DNA of 64,000 nt from Flavobacterium chungbukense (lineage in GTDB: Bacteria; Bacteroidota; Bacteroidia; Flavobacteriales; Flavobacteriaceae). The stretch covers positions 992,001 to 1,056,000 of the forward strand of contig NZ_JAJGZV010000002.1 of the NCBI RefSeq assembly GCF_020805785.1, written 5' to 3'. A program made the translations under genes and the position numbers. The notes under the pieces are model-generated. The model had not been told where the DNA came from, made no database searches, and was given only the letters and a program-made list of their open reading frames with translations. Shown here one piece after another: positions 28,190 to 35,727 of this stretch. Each line of letters starts with the position of its first letter. The first letter of the stretch is position 1.

Positions 28190-29413
28190 ATGCAAGCAAA
28201 AGATTTACTGCAGTTAGCAGACCAATTTGGAAGTCCATTATATGTTTATGATGCCGAAAAAATCCAATCTCAGTACAATAGGTTAACTAAAGCTTTCTCT
28301 AAGGTAGAAAACTTAAGAGTTAATTACGCCATGAAGGCATTGTCAAACGTTGCGATTCTTCAGCTATTAAAGAACATGGGGTCTGGTTTAGACACTGTAT
28401 CAATTCAGGAAGTTCAGTTAGGACTTCACGCTGGCTATGAACCCGAAAGAATTTTCTTTACACCAAACGGAGTTTCTCTTGAAGAAATCGAAGAAGTTGC
28501 CGCAATGGGTGTACAAATCAATATCGACAATTTATCTATTTTAGAGCAATTCGGAACAAAACATCCCCATATCCCGGTATGTATTCGTATCAATCCACAC
28601 GTAATGGCGGGCGGAAATGCTAATATTTCTGTTGGACATATCGATAGTAAGTTCGGAATTTCTGTACATCAAATTCCACATATATTGCGAATTGTTGAAA
28701 ATACAAAAATGAGCATTGTTGGAATTCACATGCACACAGGATCTGATATTTTAGATATTGAAGTATTCTTGTATGCTGCTGAAATCTTATTTGATACTGC
28801 TAAACATTTCAAAGATTTACAATTCTTAGATTTCGGAAGTGGATTCAAAGTTCCTTACAAAAAAGATGATATCGAAACAGATATTGAAGAATTAGGTAAA
28901 AAATTATCAAAAAGATTCAATGCTTTCTGTTCAGAATACGGAAGAAATTTAACGCTGATTTTCGAACCAGGAAAATTCTTGGTGAGCGAAGCAGGTCATT
29001 TCTTAGTAAAAGTAAACGTGGTAAAACAAACAACCTCAACAGTTTTCGCTGGAGTAGATAGTGGTTTCAACCACTTAATTCGTCCAATGTTGTACGGATC
29101 TTCACACCACATTGAAAATATCTCTAACCCAAAAGGAAAAGAGCGTTTTTACTCTGTTGTAGGATACATTTGTGAAACAGATACTTTTGCAAACAACCGT
29201 AGAATTCAAGAAATCACTGAAGGCGATATTTTATCTTTCAGAAACGCTGGAGCATATTGTTTCTCAATGTCATCCAACTACAATTCAAGATACAAACCAG
29301 CTGAAGTTTTATGGATGAACGGTCAAGGAATCTTAATTCGCCAAGCTGAAACATTTGAAGATTTACTTAAAAATCAAATTCCGTTGCCAGAAGAAGTTGC
29401 TGCAACAGTTTAA
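28190..29413 (+). CDS. lysA: Diaminopimelate decarboxylase
   Basis: Catalyses the last step of lysine synthesis, decarboxylating meso-diaminopimelate with PLP. The 407-residue fold-type III enzyme shows the PLP lysine K49 in NYAMKALSN, VCIRINPHV, the GHIDSKFGI segment, the glycine-rich FLDFGSGFKVPY, FEPGKFLVSEAG, the substrate-binding Cys in GYICETDTFA, and NAGAYCFSMSSNYN near the C-terminus. Length and motifs are normal. It is transcribed alone from a consensus promoter and ends at a terminator. The substrate is also the peptidoglycan cross-linking residue. Confidence 0.96.
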   Translation: MQAKDLLQLADQFGSPLYVYDAEKIQSQYNRLTKAFSKVENLRVNYAMKALSNVAILQLLKNMGSGLDTVSIQEVQLGLHAGYEPERIFFTPNGVSLEEIEEVAAMGVQINIDNLSILEQFGTKHPHIPVCIRINPHVMAGGNANISVGHIDSKFGISVHQIPHILRIVENTKMSIVGIHMHTGSDILDIEVFLYAAEILFDTAKHFKDLQFLDFGSGFKVPYKKDDIETDIEELGKKLSKRFNAFCSEYGRNLTLIFEPGKFLVSEAGHFLVKVNVVKQTTSTVFAGVDSGFNHLIRPMLYGSSHHIENISNPKGKERFYSVVGYICETDTFANNRRIQEITEGDILSFRNAGAYCFSMSSNYNSRYKPAEVLWMNGQGILIRQAETFEDLLKNQIPLPEEVAATV

Positions 29414-29441
29414 AAATAAAAAAAAAAGAGAATATCTAGTT

Positions 29442-29475
29442 AATCCCGTTTCTTAATTGAGGCGGGATTTTTTTA
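29442..29475 (+). terminator. lysA terminator
   Basis: AATCCCG and CGGGATT stem with T7 following, 28 bp downstream of lysA. Confidence 0.85.
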
Positions 29476-29517
29476 TTCAGACATTTTTAGACCTCTTAGA
29501 CTTTCTTAAAACCGATT

Positions 29518-29541
29518 GTCAGGCTGAGCGAAGTCGAAGCT
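29518..29541. repeat. TGTCAGGCTGAGCGAAGTCG-type repeat fragment
   Basis: Matches in layout the TGTCnnnCTGAGC start of the element between gltB and gltD and of the segment inside pabB. It is a half-element here, directly beside the GIY-YIG unit. Confidence 0.6.
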
Positions 29542-29585
29542 AACGCACAGTAACCACAATATTTGTCATTTCGACGAAGGAGACC

Positions 29586-29609
29586 CGAGCGATAGCGAAC
29601 TGGCGAAGC
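29586..29609 (+). repeat. 24-bp interspersed repeat (family L), copy 2
   Basis: An exact inverted copy of 2852-2875, lying inside the left inverted repeat of the GIY-YIG unit. It splits GTCATTTCGACGAAGGAGA from AATCTTCGCAAGTAGCTC, which are contiguous (as reverse complement) at the right end. Confidence 0.85.
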
Positions 29610-29702
29610 AAATCTTCGCAAGTAGCTCCGTAAAGCATATCAAACAAAACATACAAAAAAGAAAGAAAAATTTCAAAACATATTATCTTTATCATCAAAA
29701 AA

Positions 29703-30017
29703 ATGCAACACCAAGAAGGCTAACACACCTACTACATATACATACTAACCAATAACTACAAAACCGTTTTCTACACAGGAGTGACAAATAATTTAAGATT
29801 CCGTCTGAGCCAACACAAAGAAAATAATACAACTGGTAATAGAACCTTTACCTCAAAATACAATGTTACTTATTTGTTGTACTACGAAAAGTTTACATGG
29901 ATTCAAGAAGCCATTGCTAGAGAAAAAGAAATAAAAGATTGGCGTAGAGAAAAGAAAATAGAATTGATAAAGACTATTAATCCTGATTTGGATTTTTTGA
30001 ATTATTTATTTGATTGA
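29703..30017 (+). pseudogene. GIY-YIG endonuclease domain protein, interrupted by a stop codon
   Basis: From ATG 29703 the frame reads MQHQEG, then TAA (29721-29723), then HTYYIYILTNNYKTVFYTG and a complete single-domain GIY-YIG protein to 30017. The YYIYIL and FYTGVTN strands are the GIY and YIG elements. The likely catalytic Arg is in NNLRFRLSQHK and the Glu in AIAREKEIKDW. The first usable start after the stop is GTG at 29781, which would delete the GIY/YIG strands, so the gene is probably inactive in this copy. A Tyr codon (TAC or TAT) mutated to TAA is the simplest explanation. Single-domain relatives are widespread small nucleases of unclear role. This copy lies between inverted repeats also found elsewhere without a gene. 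Confidence 0.78.
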
Positions 30018-30200
30018 TCTACATTCAAAATTTTTATTCTTTGTAGAGCTACTTGCGAAGATTTCTCCTTCGTCGAAATGACAAGATTGTGGATAATTGG
30101 AATTGAAACTACAAATACTTAATTTAATCGCCAGTAAGAATTAAAGTCTACTTATATATAATTTAGTAAATGGATGTAAAAATTAAATTCAAAAATCCCC

Positions 30201-30288
30201 GCTGGCGCGAGCGTCCCGCTCGTGAACACTAGCTTGATTAATGCCAACAAAAAAACTTTGCGGGTACGAGCGAGACGCTCGCGCTAGC
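30201..30288. repeat. Two-palindrome element, GCGAGCGTCCCGCTCG (family C)
   Basis: The arms 30201-30224 and 30265-30288 are inverted copies with three differences, all compatible with G-U pairing. Each arm holds its own GAGCG/CGCTC hairpin; the spacer is 40 bp. The gap 30093-30373 contains this element and a terminator-like hairpin, and no gene was recognised. Confidence 0.88.
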
Positions 30289-30310
30289 AATTGAACAATA
30301 AAAATTCTGC

Positions 30311-30347
30311 AAAAGCACAAATATCTTATGATTTTGTGCTTTTTTTG
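30311..30347 (+). terminator. Terminator-like hairpin upstream of 30374
   Basis: AAAAGCACAAA and TTTTGTGCTTTT with an 11-nt loop, followed by TTTG. No plus-strand gene ends nearby except the GIY-YIG unit, so it either terminates that transcript or attenuates the following gene. Confidence 0.7.
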
Positions 30348-30373
30348 TAGAACCAAATCAAACCCCAAAACCT

Positions 30374-30823
30374 ATGAAACCTACAATTCCTTTATTAATT
30401 CTATTTTTACTACTAACAACAAATTCCTTCAGCCAAACCCTCACAGATCTAAAACTAAAACCAAAAGAAATCCCGAAAGGTTACATTTCAAACGATGGTA
30501 ATATTTGTGTAAATCCTCAAGCATGTAATTTTTATACTGATATAGAAACCTACAGCAATATTGTTGGAACTGTAAAAAGTAAAGCCATTCAAAGTTTTAA
30601 AAACAAAGGAGACAAAGGCTCTATTATGTATTTTGAATTTGAGCACGTTTTTAAATGTGATCGATTTCTACAAGGATTATTATGGGGAAAAGACGGACAG
30701 CCAACAAAAGAACATCCAGAAGAATATTTGGCAAAAGGTAAGTTTCTTATTATTTGGAGTTTCCGCGCGGATAGCCCTGTTAAAGAAAAATCGGAAACAA
30801 AAATCGAGGCAATTTTGGAGTAA
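30374..30823 (+). CDS. Hypothetical exported protein
   Basis: A 149-residue protein with a signal peptide (MKPTIPLLILFLLLTTNSFSQ). The mature part is Lys-rich and contains three cysteines (C46, C51, C95), the first two spaced CVNPQAC, possibly a disulfide in the periplasm. No family was recognised. It lies among several small secreted or membrane proteins between lysA and the ArsR operon, downstream of a terminator-like hairpin. Confidence 0.7.
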   Translation: MKPTIPLLILFLLLTTNSFSQTLTDLKLKPKEIPKGYISNDGNICVNPQACNFYTDIETYSNIVGTVKSKAIQSFKNKGDKGSIMYFEFEHVFKCDRFLQGLLWGKDGQPTKEHPEEYLAKGKFLIIWSFRADSPVKEKSETKIEAILE

Positions 30824-30881
30824 ATCCCTAATCACAACTTCATTTTAAATGCTTAATTTTGTTCGATAAAAAACAATACAA

Positions 30882-31247
30882 ATGAAACCACAAATACGAA
30901 TCCTCCTTTACTCTATCTTATTCTTTTTATACTTGACTGCAACTTCATTTTTTCTTTCGATAGGGCAAAAATTAAAAACAGATCCATACATCACTTTAGG
31001 TTGTGGTTTTGCCATTTTTAATCTTATTTATGCTTTTTTAGCTTTAAAGTGGAAACCGTTATTAAACATTATTTTTGCAATTGGAATTGCTGCCTTGTCA
31101 TTATATTTAGCGCTACAATTTACCAATTTGCATCTTCTTATAGATTACGATCCGTATCAGGTTAAAACTGCCATATTTGCGAATGCAATTTTATCAATTA
31201 TTTTTTGGGAGATTGTTTATCAGGTAAAGATTAGAAAATCAAAATAA
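30882..31247 (+). CDS. Hypothetical four-helix membrane protein
   Basis: A 121-residue protein with four predicted membrane helices at residues about 6-26, 38-55, 60-80 and 96-114 and a basic end (KIRKSK). Both starts and ends of the helices alternate with short loops. No family was recognised. It lies 58 bp after the exported protein and is followed by a large palindromic repeat. Confidence 0.7.
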   Translation: MKPQIRILLYSILFFLYLTATSFFLSIGQKLKTDPYITLGCGFAIFNLIYAFLALKWKPLLNIIFAIGIAALSLYLALQFTNLHLLIDYDPYQVKTAIFANAILSIIFWEIVYQVKIRKSK

Positions 31248-31258
31248 ATATTTTTTAC

Positions 31259-31382
31259 TTGCCTACAGCTTTAGCTGGAGGTTAATAATGAAGTCTTTCT
31301 CATAGGGCTTTAGCCAAATCTTTTTTTTGGCTAAAGCCTTTTTACTTTTATCAAAAACACCTCCAGCTAAAGCTGGAGGCAA
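31259..31382. repeat. Double nested palindrome, CCAGCTTTAGCTGG / GGCTTTAGCC (family D)
   Basis: The outer arms 31259-31282 and 31358-31382 are inverted with one mismatch within the core and contain the palindromic CAGCTTTAGCTGG block. An inner pair (31304-31318 with 31328-31342, AGGGCTTTAGCCAAA / TTTGGCTAAAGCCTT) is also palindromic within each arm. So four palindromes are stacked in one 124-bp element. Confidence 0.92.
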
Positions 31383-31464
31383 TTTATTTACAATTACTAA
31401 TATTGCTTAAATACTTAAAAAATAATTTCTTAGTTTTACTCTTAAGTATTTAAAAATCAAACCC

Positions 31465-32625
31465 ATGAAACGACAGCCATCAATCGACATTGTTCGCGGA
31501 ATTGTAATGATTATTATGGCGCTCGATCATGTTCGAGATTTGATGCATGTTGATTCTATTACGCAAAGTCCAACCGATTTAACAACTACTTCACCTTTAC
31601 TATTTTTTACGCGTTTTATAACCCATTTATGCGCACCTACTTTTGTTTTTTTGGCTGGAACTTCGGTTTATCTTTCGCTTCAAAACAAAAATAATGTTTC
31701 TGAAACCAGAAAGTTTTTACTCAAAAGAGGAATTTGGTTAGTTGTCCTTGAATTTACAATTGTCAATTTTGGTTTATTCTTCGATATTGGTTTTCATTCT
31801 CTTTTGTTTGAAGTGATTGCTGCAATAGGTTTTGGTTTTATTATTTTAAGTGTATTACTGAAAATACGTTCGCAGACATTAGGAATTATTGGACTTTTTA
31901 TACTCTTTTTTCACAACCTCACACCGCTTATTCCATTTGCAGAAAATTCGATTTTAAAAACAGCTTTAGCACCGCTATTTAGTCCAATAGTATTTCCGTT
32001 TTCTGGAAGAGCTTTTATAATGGGTTATCCGCCGATTCCGTGGCTTGGAATTATGCTTGTTGGTTTTGCAACTGGTAAATTCTTTGAATGGAATGAAAAG
32101 AAAAGAAAACAACTATTTACAAAAATTGGTTTAAGCGCTTTAGTCTTATTTATCATAATTCGTTTTGTAAATATTTATGGAGATTCTGCGTTATGGACCA
32201 TACAAAAAGATGCCGTTTTTACCTTTTTATCTTTTATGAATGTAACCAAATATCCACCTTCGCTCCTATTTTGCTTGGTTACTTTAGGAATTATGTTTTT
32301 GCTTCTGGCATTTGCAGAAAGATTTTCAAGCGGAATTCAGAAAGTGACTTTGGTTTACGGAAAAGTGCCTTTGTTCTATTTTGTCGTTCATTTTTATGTT
32401 ATTCATCTTCTAACACTTCTTATGCTTTTTGCACAAGGTTTCAGCTTTTCGCAATTTGAATTTGCATCTGGGACTTTTGGAAGGCCAAAAGGCATAGAAA
32501 GCGGTTTATCACTTTGGTTAATTTATCTTATTTGGATTTTTGTTGTTGTCCTACTTTACAAACCTTGCCAATGGTTTGGAAAATATAAATCGGAACATAA
32601 ATATTGGTGGCTACAATACATTTAA
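31465..32625 (+). CDS. DUF1624 / HGSNAT-like polytopic membrane protein
   Basis: A 386-residue inner-membrane protein with about ten hydrophobic helices. The N-terminus RQPSIDIVRGIVMIIMALDHVRD has the D-x-x-R-G and D-H pattern of the DUF1624/heparan-alpha-glucosaminide N-acetyltransferase catalytic-like family. LCAPTFVFLAGTSVYL follows in helix 2. Relatives move acetyl groups across membranes to sugars in eukaryotic lysosomes; the bacterial substrate is unknown. It lies alone, 83 bp after the family D palindrome, with no promoter recognised. Confidence 0.85.
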   Translation: MKRQPSIDIVRGIVMIIMALDHVRDLMHVDSITQSPTDLTTTSPLLFFTRFITHLCAPTFVFLAGTSVYLSLQNKNNVSETRKFLLKRGIWLVVLEFTIVNFGLFFDIGFHSLLFEVIAAIGFGFIILSVLLKIRSQTLGIIGLFILFFHNLTPLIPFAENSILKTALAPLFSPIVFPFSGRAFIMGYPPIPWLGIMLVGFATGKFFEWNEKKRKQLFTKIGLSALVLFIIIRFVNIYGDSALWTIQKDAVFTFLSFMNVTKYPPSLLFCLVTLGIMFLLLAFAERFSSGIQKVTLVYGKVPLFYFVVHFYVIHLLTLLMLFAQGFSFSQFEFASGTFGRPKGIESGLSLWLIYLIWIFVVVLLYKPCQWFGKYKSEHKYWWLQYI

Positions 32626-32749
32626 AATTCATCAAAAGTCAGCGCATAAAATTCATTGCATCATTTTAGAACTACTAAAAACACTTTAGATTCTGTACGT
32701 ATTTTTTTATATTAGCCTTTGAATTTTTCAAAGCCAAAATAATAAAACA

Positions 32750-33313
32750 ATGAAAATCCAAACTTTATTGCTTTTGTCCCTACTTGCAATTTCATGTAAA
32801 AATGAAACTAAAACCGAAACACCCTCAACTACCCAAAAAGATAATTTAGAAGTCGCATTAAAACCTAAAACTAATGCTGAAATTAATATTGAGGAAGCTG
32901 ATACATTGGTAATTTCTAAAATGCATAAAACTAACCAAATTCAATGTGATTTGGACGGAGATGGAAAAAACGAACTCGTAGAAATTATCAGAAGTACAAA
33001 AAGTGACAAAAGCGGCCTAAAAATAACTTTTGGAAATAACCAAAGAACTGATTATTTCGGATTCGGAAATACTGTTTTAAATCAAGGTTTTGACGAAATT
33101 GATTGGGTTGGAATATTTAAAAAAGCACCAAAAGGAGAAATCATCTGGAACAATGTAAACGATGATGGTGAAATTATGGGTGATGACGAAATAAAAGAAG
33201 AAGACAAAATAAAACTGCCTAATGACGGAATCTTTATTCATGCCGAAGAAAGCTGCGGAGGCGGAATTATTTATCTGAAAAACGGAAAATATGAATGGAT
33301 TCAGCAGGAATAA
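32750..33313 (+). CDS. Lipoprotein with a Ca-binding-like DxDxDG loop
   Basis: A 187-residue lipoprotein (lipobox LAISC, Cys16) with a Thr/Lys-rich linker to about residue 50. Residues 67-78, DLDGDGKNELVE, form a DxDxDG calcium-binding-type loop like those in FG-GAP/VCBS repeat proteins. Further acidic motifs occur near NVNDDGEIMGDDE. There are two cysteines in the mature part (C66, C169). No family was assigned. It lies 35 bp before the DinB-like gene and may be co-transcribed with it. Confidence 0.75.
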   Translation: MKIQTLLLLSLLAISCKNETKTETPSTTQKDNLEVALKPKTNAEINIEEADTLVISKMHKTNQIQCDLDGDGKNELVEIIRSTKSDKSGLKITFGNNQRTDYFGFGNTVLNQGFDEIDWVGIFKKAPKGEIIWNNVNDDGEIMGDDEIKEEDKIKLPNDGIFIHAEESCGGGIIYLKNGKYEWIQQE

Positions 33314-33348
33314 ATTTTCTGCTATTTAAAATTCTAAAATATTGAAAA

Positions 33349-33816
33349 ATGAAAAATGCACTAGAAATTGCCAATCGTTTTAGAGAAGTTATTTTAAATG
33401 GCACTTGGATTGCCAATACCAATTTTAGAGATCAGCTCGAAAATCTCGATTGGAAAATTGCGGTTAGTCCGATTCAGGATTTAAATACAATTGCTACTTT
33501 GGCACAACATATTCATTATTATATTAACGGAATCAATCAGGTTTTTAAAGGTGGAACTTTGGATATTAAAGATCAGTTTAGTTTTGACTTTCCTCCTATT
33601 CATTCGCAGGAAAAATGGGAAACTTTTTTAATTAAATTCTGGAATGACGCCGAAGAATTTGCTTTGCTAACAGAACAAATGCCCGACGAAAAACTCGATG
33701 CCGTTTTTGTTGATGCCAAATACGGAACCTACAAAAGAAATATTGAAGCCATGATTGAGCATAGTTATTATCATTTGGGACAGATTGTTTTTATAAAGAA
33801 ACAGCTAAACTATTAA
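33349..33816 (+). CDS. DinB-like putative metalloenzyme
   Basis: A 155-residue four-helix-bundle protein of the DinB/YfiT superfamily. Candidate metal ligands are H54 and/or H56 (LAQHIHYYING) and H138/H142 (IEHSYYHLGQIVFIKKQ), the last pair in the standard HxxxH of helix 4. It has no signal peptide. Sequence similarity to the DinB-like protein at 9750-10199 is restricted to these motifs, so the two are distant relatives rather than a recent duplication. The reaction is unknown. Confidence 0.85.
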   Translation: MKNALEIANRFREVILNGTWIANTNFRDQLENLDWKIAVSPIQDLNTIATLAQHIHYYINGINQVFKGGTLDIKDQFSFDFPPIHSQEKWETFLIKFWNDAEEFALLTEQMPDEKLDAVFVDAKYGTYKRNIEAMIEHSYYHLGQIVFIKKQLNY

Positions 33817-33877
33817 AAACAGAGCCCAAAAATTACAGTAGATCATAATTAGAATTTAATTTTAAAAATTTAGAAAA

Positions 33878-34243
33878 ATGAAAAAATTAATCTTAGCATT
33901 TCTGTTTTTAATTGGTTTATCAGCTTCTGCGCAAACTTCTAAAGAACTTATCGGAAAATGGCAATTGGTGAAATGGACTAAAAACGGAAAAGAAAAAAGT
34001 ATTGAAAAACGTTTTAAAACAGATCAGGTTTTTCAGGTTTTTAAAGAAAATGGTGATTTTGAAAGCGTTATTGGCGAAGAATCACATAAAGCAAAATGGA
34101 AACTCTCTAAAGACAATTCTCAATTGACCATTATTTCTGTTATTCTGCCAGTTGTGTTTACCATAAATTCTTTTGACAGTCAGAAACGTGTTATAAGCAA
34201 TTCTGAAGTTGGTACTTTTGAGTATAAAAAAGTGGGAGAATAA
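33878..34243 (+). CDS. Small exported lipocalin-like protein
   Basis: A 121-residue exported protein with a signal peptide ending SASAQ. The mature start ELIGKWQLVKWTKNGKEK has the G-x-W opening of lipocalin-like beta-barrels common in Flavobacteriia. Successive strands follow: QVFQVFKENGDFESVI, AKWKLSKDNSQLTI, FTINSFDSQKRVISNS and GTFEYKKV. Such proteins are presumed periplasmic; the ligand is unknown. It follows the DinB-like gene by about 60 bp. Confidence 0.78.
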   Translation: MKKLILAFLFLIGLSASAQTSKELIGKWQLVKWTKNGKEKSIEKRFKTDQVFQVFKENGDFESVIGEESHKAKWKLSKDNSQLTIISVILPVVFTINSFDSQKRVISNSEVGTFEYKKVGE

Positions 34244-34288
34244 TTTAGGTTCGTTTTTTACTTTCTCTGAAAAACAAAACTTCTAATC

Positions 34289-34340
34289 TAGCCCCGATAG
34301 AGCCGATATCCTCGCAGAGATAAAGGCGAAAGCGGGACTA
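34289..34340 (+). repeat. Interspersed repeat, family K, copy 2
   Basis: Begins TAGCCCCGATAGAGCCGATA and ends GCGAAAGCGGGACTA. It shares ATCCTCGCAG and GAAAGCGGGA blocks with the inverted copy at 27800-27858. The rest of 34244-34444 shows nothing further. Confidence 0.75.
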
Positions 34341-34444
34341 CACGTTCTTTTGAAAACGGGTTTTCTACTCCTCAAAAAAATCTCAAAAAAGGCATAGTTG
34401 TTGAAAGTTAAAAGAAATATATTTACACCTTCAAAAGAAACACT

Positions 34445-35632
34445 ATGCAAAAAACTACTTTACTGCTTTCTATACTTTTTTTGGTTTTTTCGTCATGTGG
34501 CGTAAAGACAACGCAGGCGCTGATCAGTGATGGAAATTATGACGGTGCAATTGATCGCGCCGTTGAAGCTTTGAGAACCAATAAAGATGCTAAAGGAAAA
34601 CAAGATTATGTCTATTTGCTGGAAGAGGCTTTTGCAAAAGCCAAAGACAGAGATTTGCGTAATCTGGAAATGCTGAATAAAGAAGGTAATCCTGCTAATG
34701 CAGAACGCATTTACAATACTTATTTACAGCTAAATAGCCGTCAGGACAAAATTGGTCCGATTTTGCCCTTGAAATTATTGAAGCAAGGAAAAAATGCTTA
34801 TTTCCCGTTTGATAATTATTCAAATGAACTGGTAAGCAGCAAAAATGCGTTGTCGAAATATTTGTACGAAAACGCTTCTTCTCTTTTGAAATCGAATAAC
34901 AAAATGGATTTTAGAAAGGCGTACGATGATTTTGCTTATTTGGAAAGTATCAATCCCGGCTATAAAAACACCAAAAAATTGATGGATGATGCACTTTTTA
35001 AAGGTACTGATTTTGTGGATGTTTACGCGAAAAACGAAACCGATATGGTAATTCCGAAAATGCTTCAAAATGATTTATTGGATTTTAAAACTTATGGTTT
35101 AAATGACAAATGGACGGTTTACCACAGCACAAGACAAAAAAATGTGACCTACGATTACAGTCTGATTCTTAATTTTAGACAAATCGCGATTTCTCCAGAA
35201 CAGATTAAAGAAAAAGAATTTATTAAGGAGAGACAGATCAAAGATGGCGTAAAAACACTTTTGGATAGCAGAGGAAGACCAGTAAAAGATAGTTTAGGCA
35301 AAGAAATTAAAGTAGATAATTATAAAATTATACGTGCTACCGTTTATGAATTCAGACAATTTAAATCTTGTTTGGTAACCGCTAAAGTTGATTATGTTGA
35401 TTTGAAATCGAACCAACTGGTTCAGACTTTTCCGTTAAGCAGCGAATATATTTTTGAGAATATTTACTCCAAATACAGAGGAGATCGAAATGCTTGCGAT
35501 GACAATTATGTACAATATTTTGCAAAACGTGCCGTGCCGTTTCCGAACAACGAACAAATGGTTTTTGATACTGGCGAGGACTTAAAAGCCAAATTAAAAG
35601 ATATTATTGTCAGGAATAAAATTAGACGATAA
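34445..35632 (+). CDS. TPR-like lipoprotein of unknown function
   Basis: A 395-residue lipoprotein (lipobox VFSSC, Cys18). The first half is helical with TPR-like spacing (ALISDGNYDGAIDRAVEAL; ANAERIYNTYLQLNSRQ; FRKAYDDFAYLESINPGYKN). The second half is strand-rich and includes a long charged segment (IKEKEFIKERQIKDGVKTLL). A similar architecture recurs in conserved but uncharacterised Bacteroidota lipoproteins; no partner genes are present. It ends at a strong terminator and is likely monocistronic. Confidence 0.75.
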   Translation: MQKTTLLLSILFLVFSSCGVKTTQALISDGNYDGAIDRAVEALRTNKDAKGKQDYVYLLEEAFAKAKDRDLRNLEMLNKEGNPANAERIYNTYLQLNSRQDKIGPILPLKLLKQGKNAYFPFDNYSNELVSSKNALSKYLYENASSLLKSNNKMDFRKAYDDFAYLESINPGYKNTKKLMDDALFKGTDFVDVYAKNETDMVIPKMLQNDLLDFKTYGLNDKWTVYHSTRQKNVTYDYSLILNFRQIAISPEQIKEKEFIKERQIKDGVKTLLDSRGRPVKDSLGKEIKVDNYKIIRATVYEFRQFKSCLVTAKVDYVDLKSNQLVQTFPLSSEYIFENIYSKYRGDRNACDDNYVQYFAKRAVPFPNNEQMVFDTGEDLKAKLKDIIVRNKIRR

Positions 35633-35650
35633 TTATTTAACAGAATTATG

Positions 35651-35684
35651 AAAAAAAAGGCGCAATTTTAATGCGCTTTTTTTT
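35651..35684 (+). terminator. Terminator after the TPR-like lipoprotein gene
   Basis: A GCGCA / TGCGC stem flanked by A8 and T8 tracts, 20 bp after the stop codon. Confidence 0.85.
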
Positions 35685-35727
35685 GTTTACGGTCTCTATT
35701 GTAATTAAAAAATTATCTCTTTTTTTA

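Larger units (their letters stand above)
29554..30092. mobile_element. GIY-YIG gene enclosed by inverted repeats (family F, gene-bearing copy)
   Basis: A 539-bp unit. The left end (29554-29635) and right end (30040-30092) are inverted copies sharing CCACAAT, TTGTCATTTCGACGAAGGAG and AATCTTCGCAAGTAGCTC, with AAAG beyond. The left end is interrupted by a family L 24-mer. Between the ends is a single GIY-YIG endonuclease gene. Two gene-less elements with the same ends lie at 56919-57020 and 63110-63207. No target-site duplication was recognised. The mobile-element interpretation is inferred from this arrangement. Confidence 0.65.

Noticed and set aside
29781..30017. A functional GIY-YIG gene starting at GTG 29781
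   Set aside because: This start removes the YYIYIL and FYTG strands, which are present in the same frame upstream between the stop and the GTG. The product would be a fragment.
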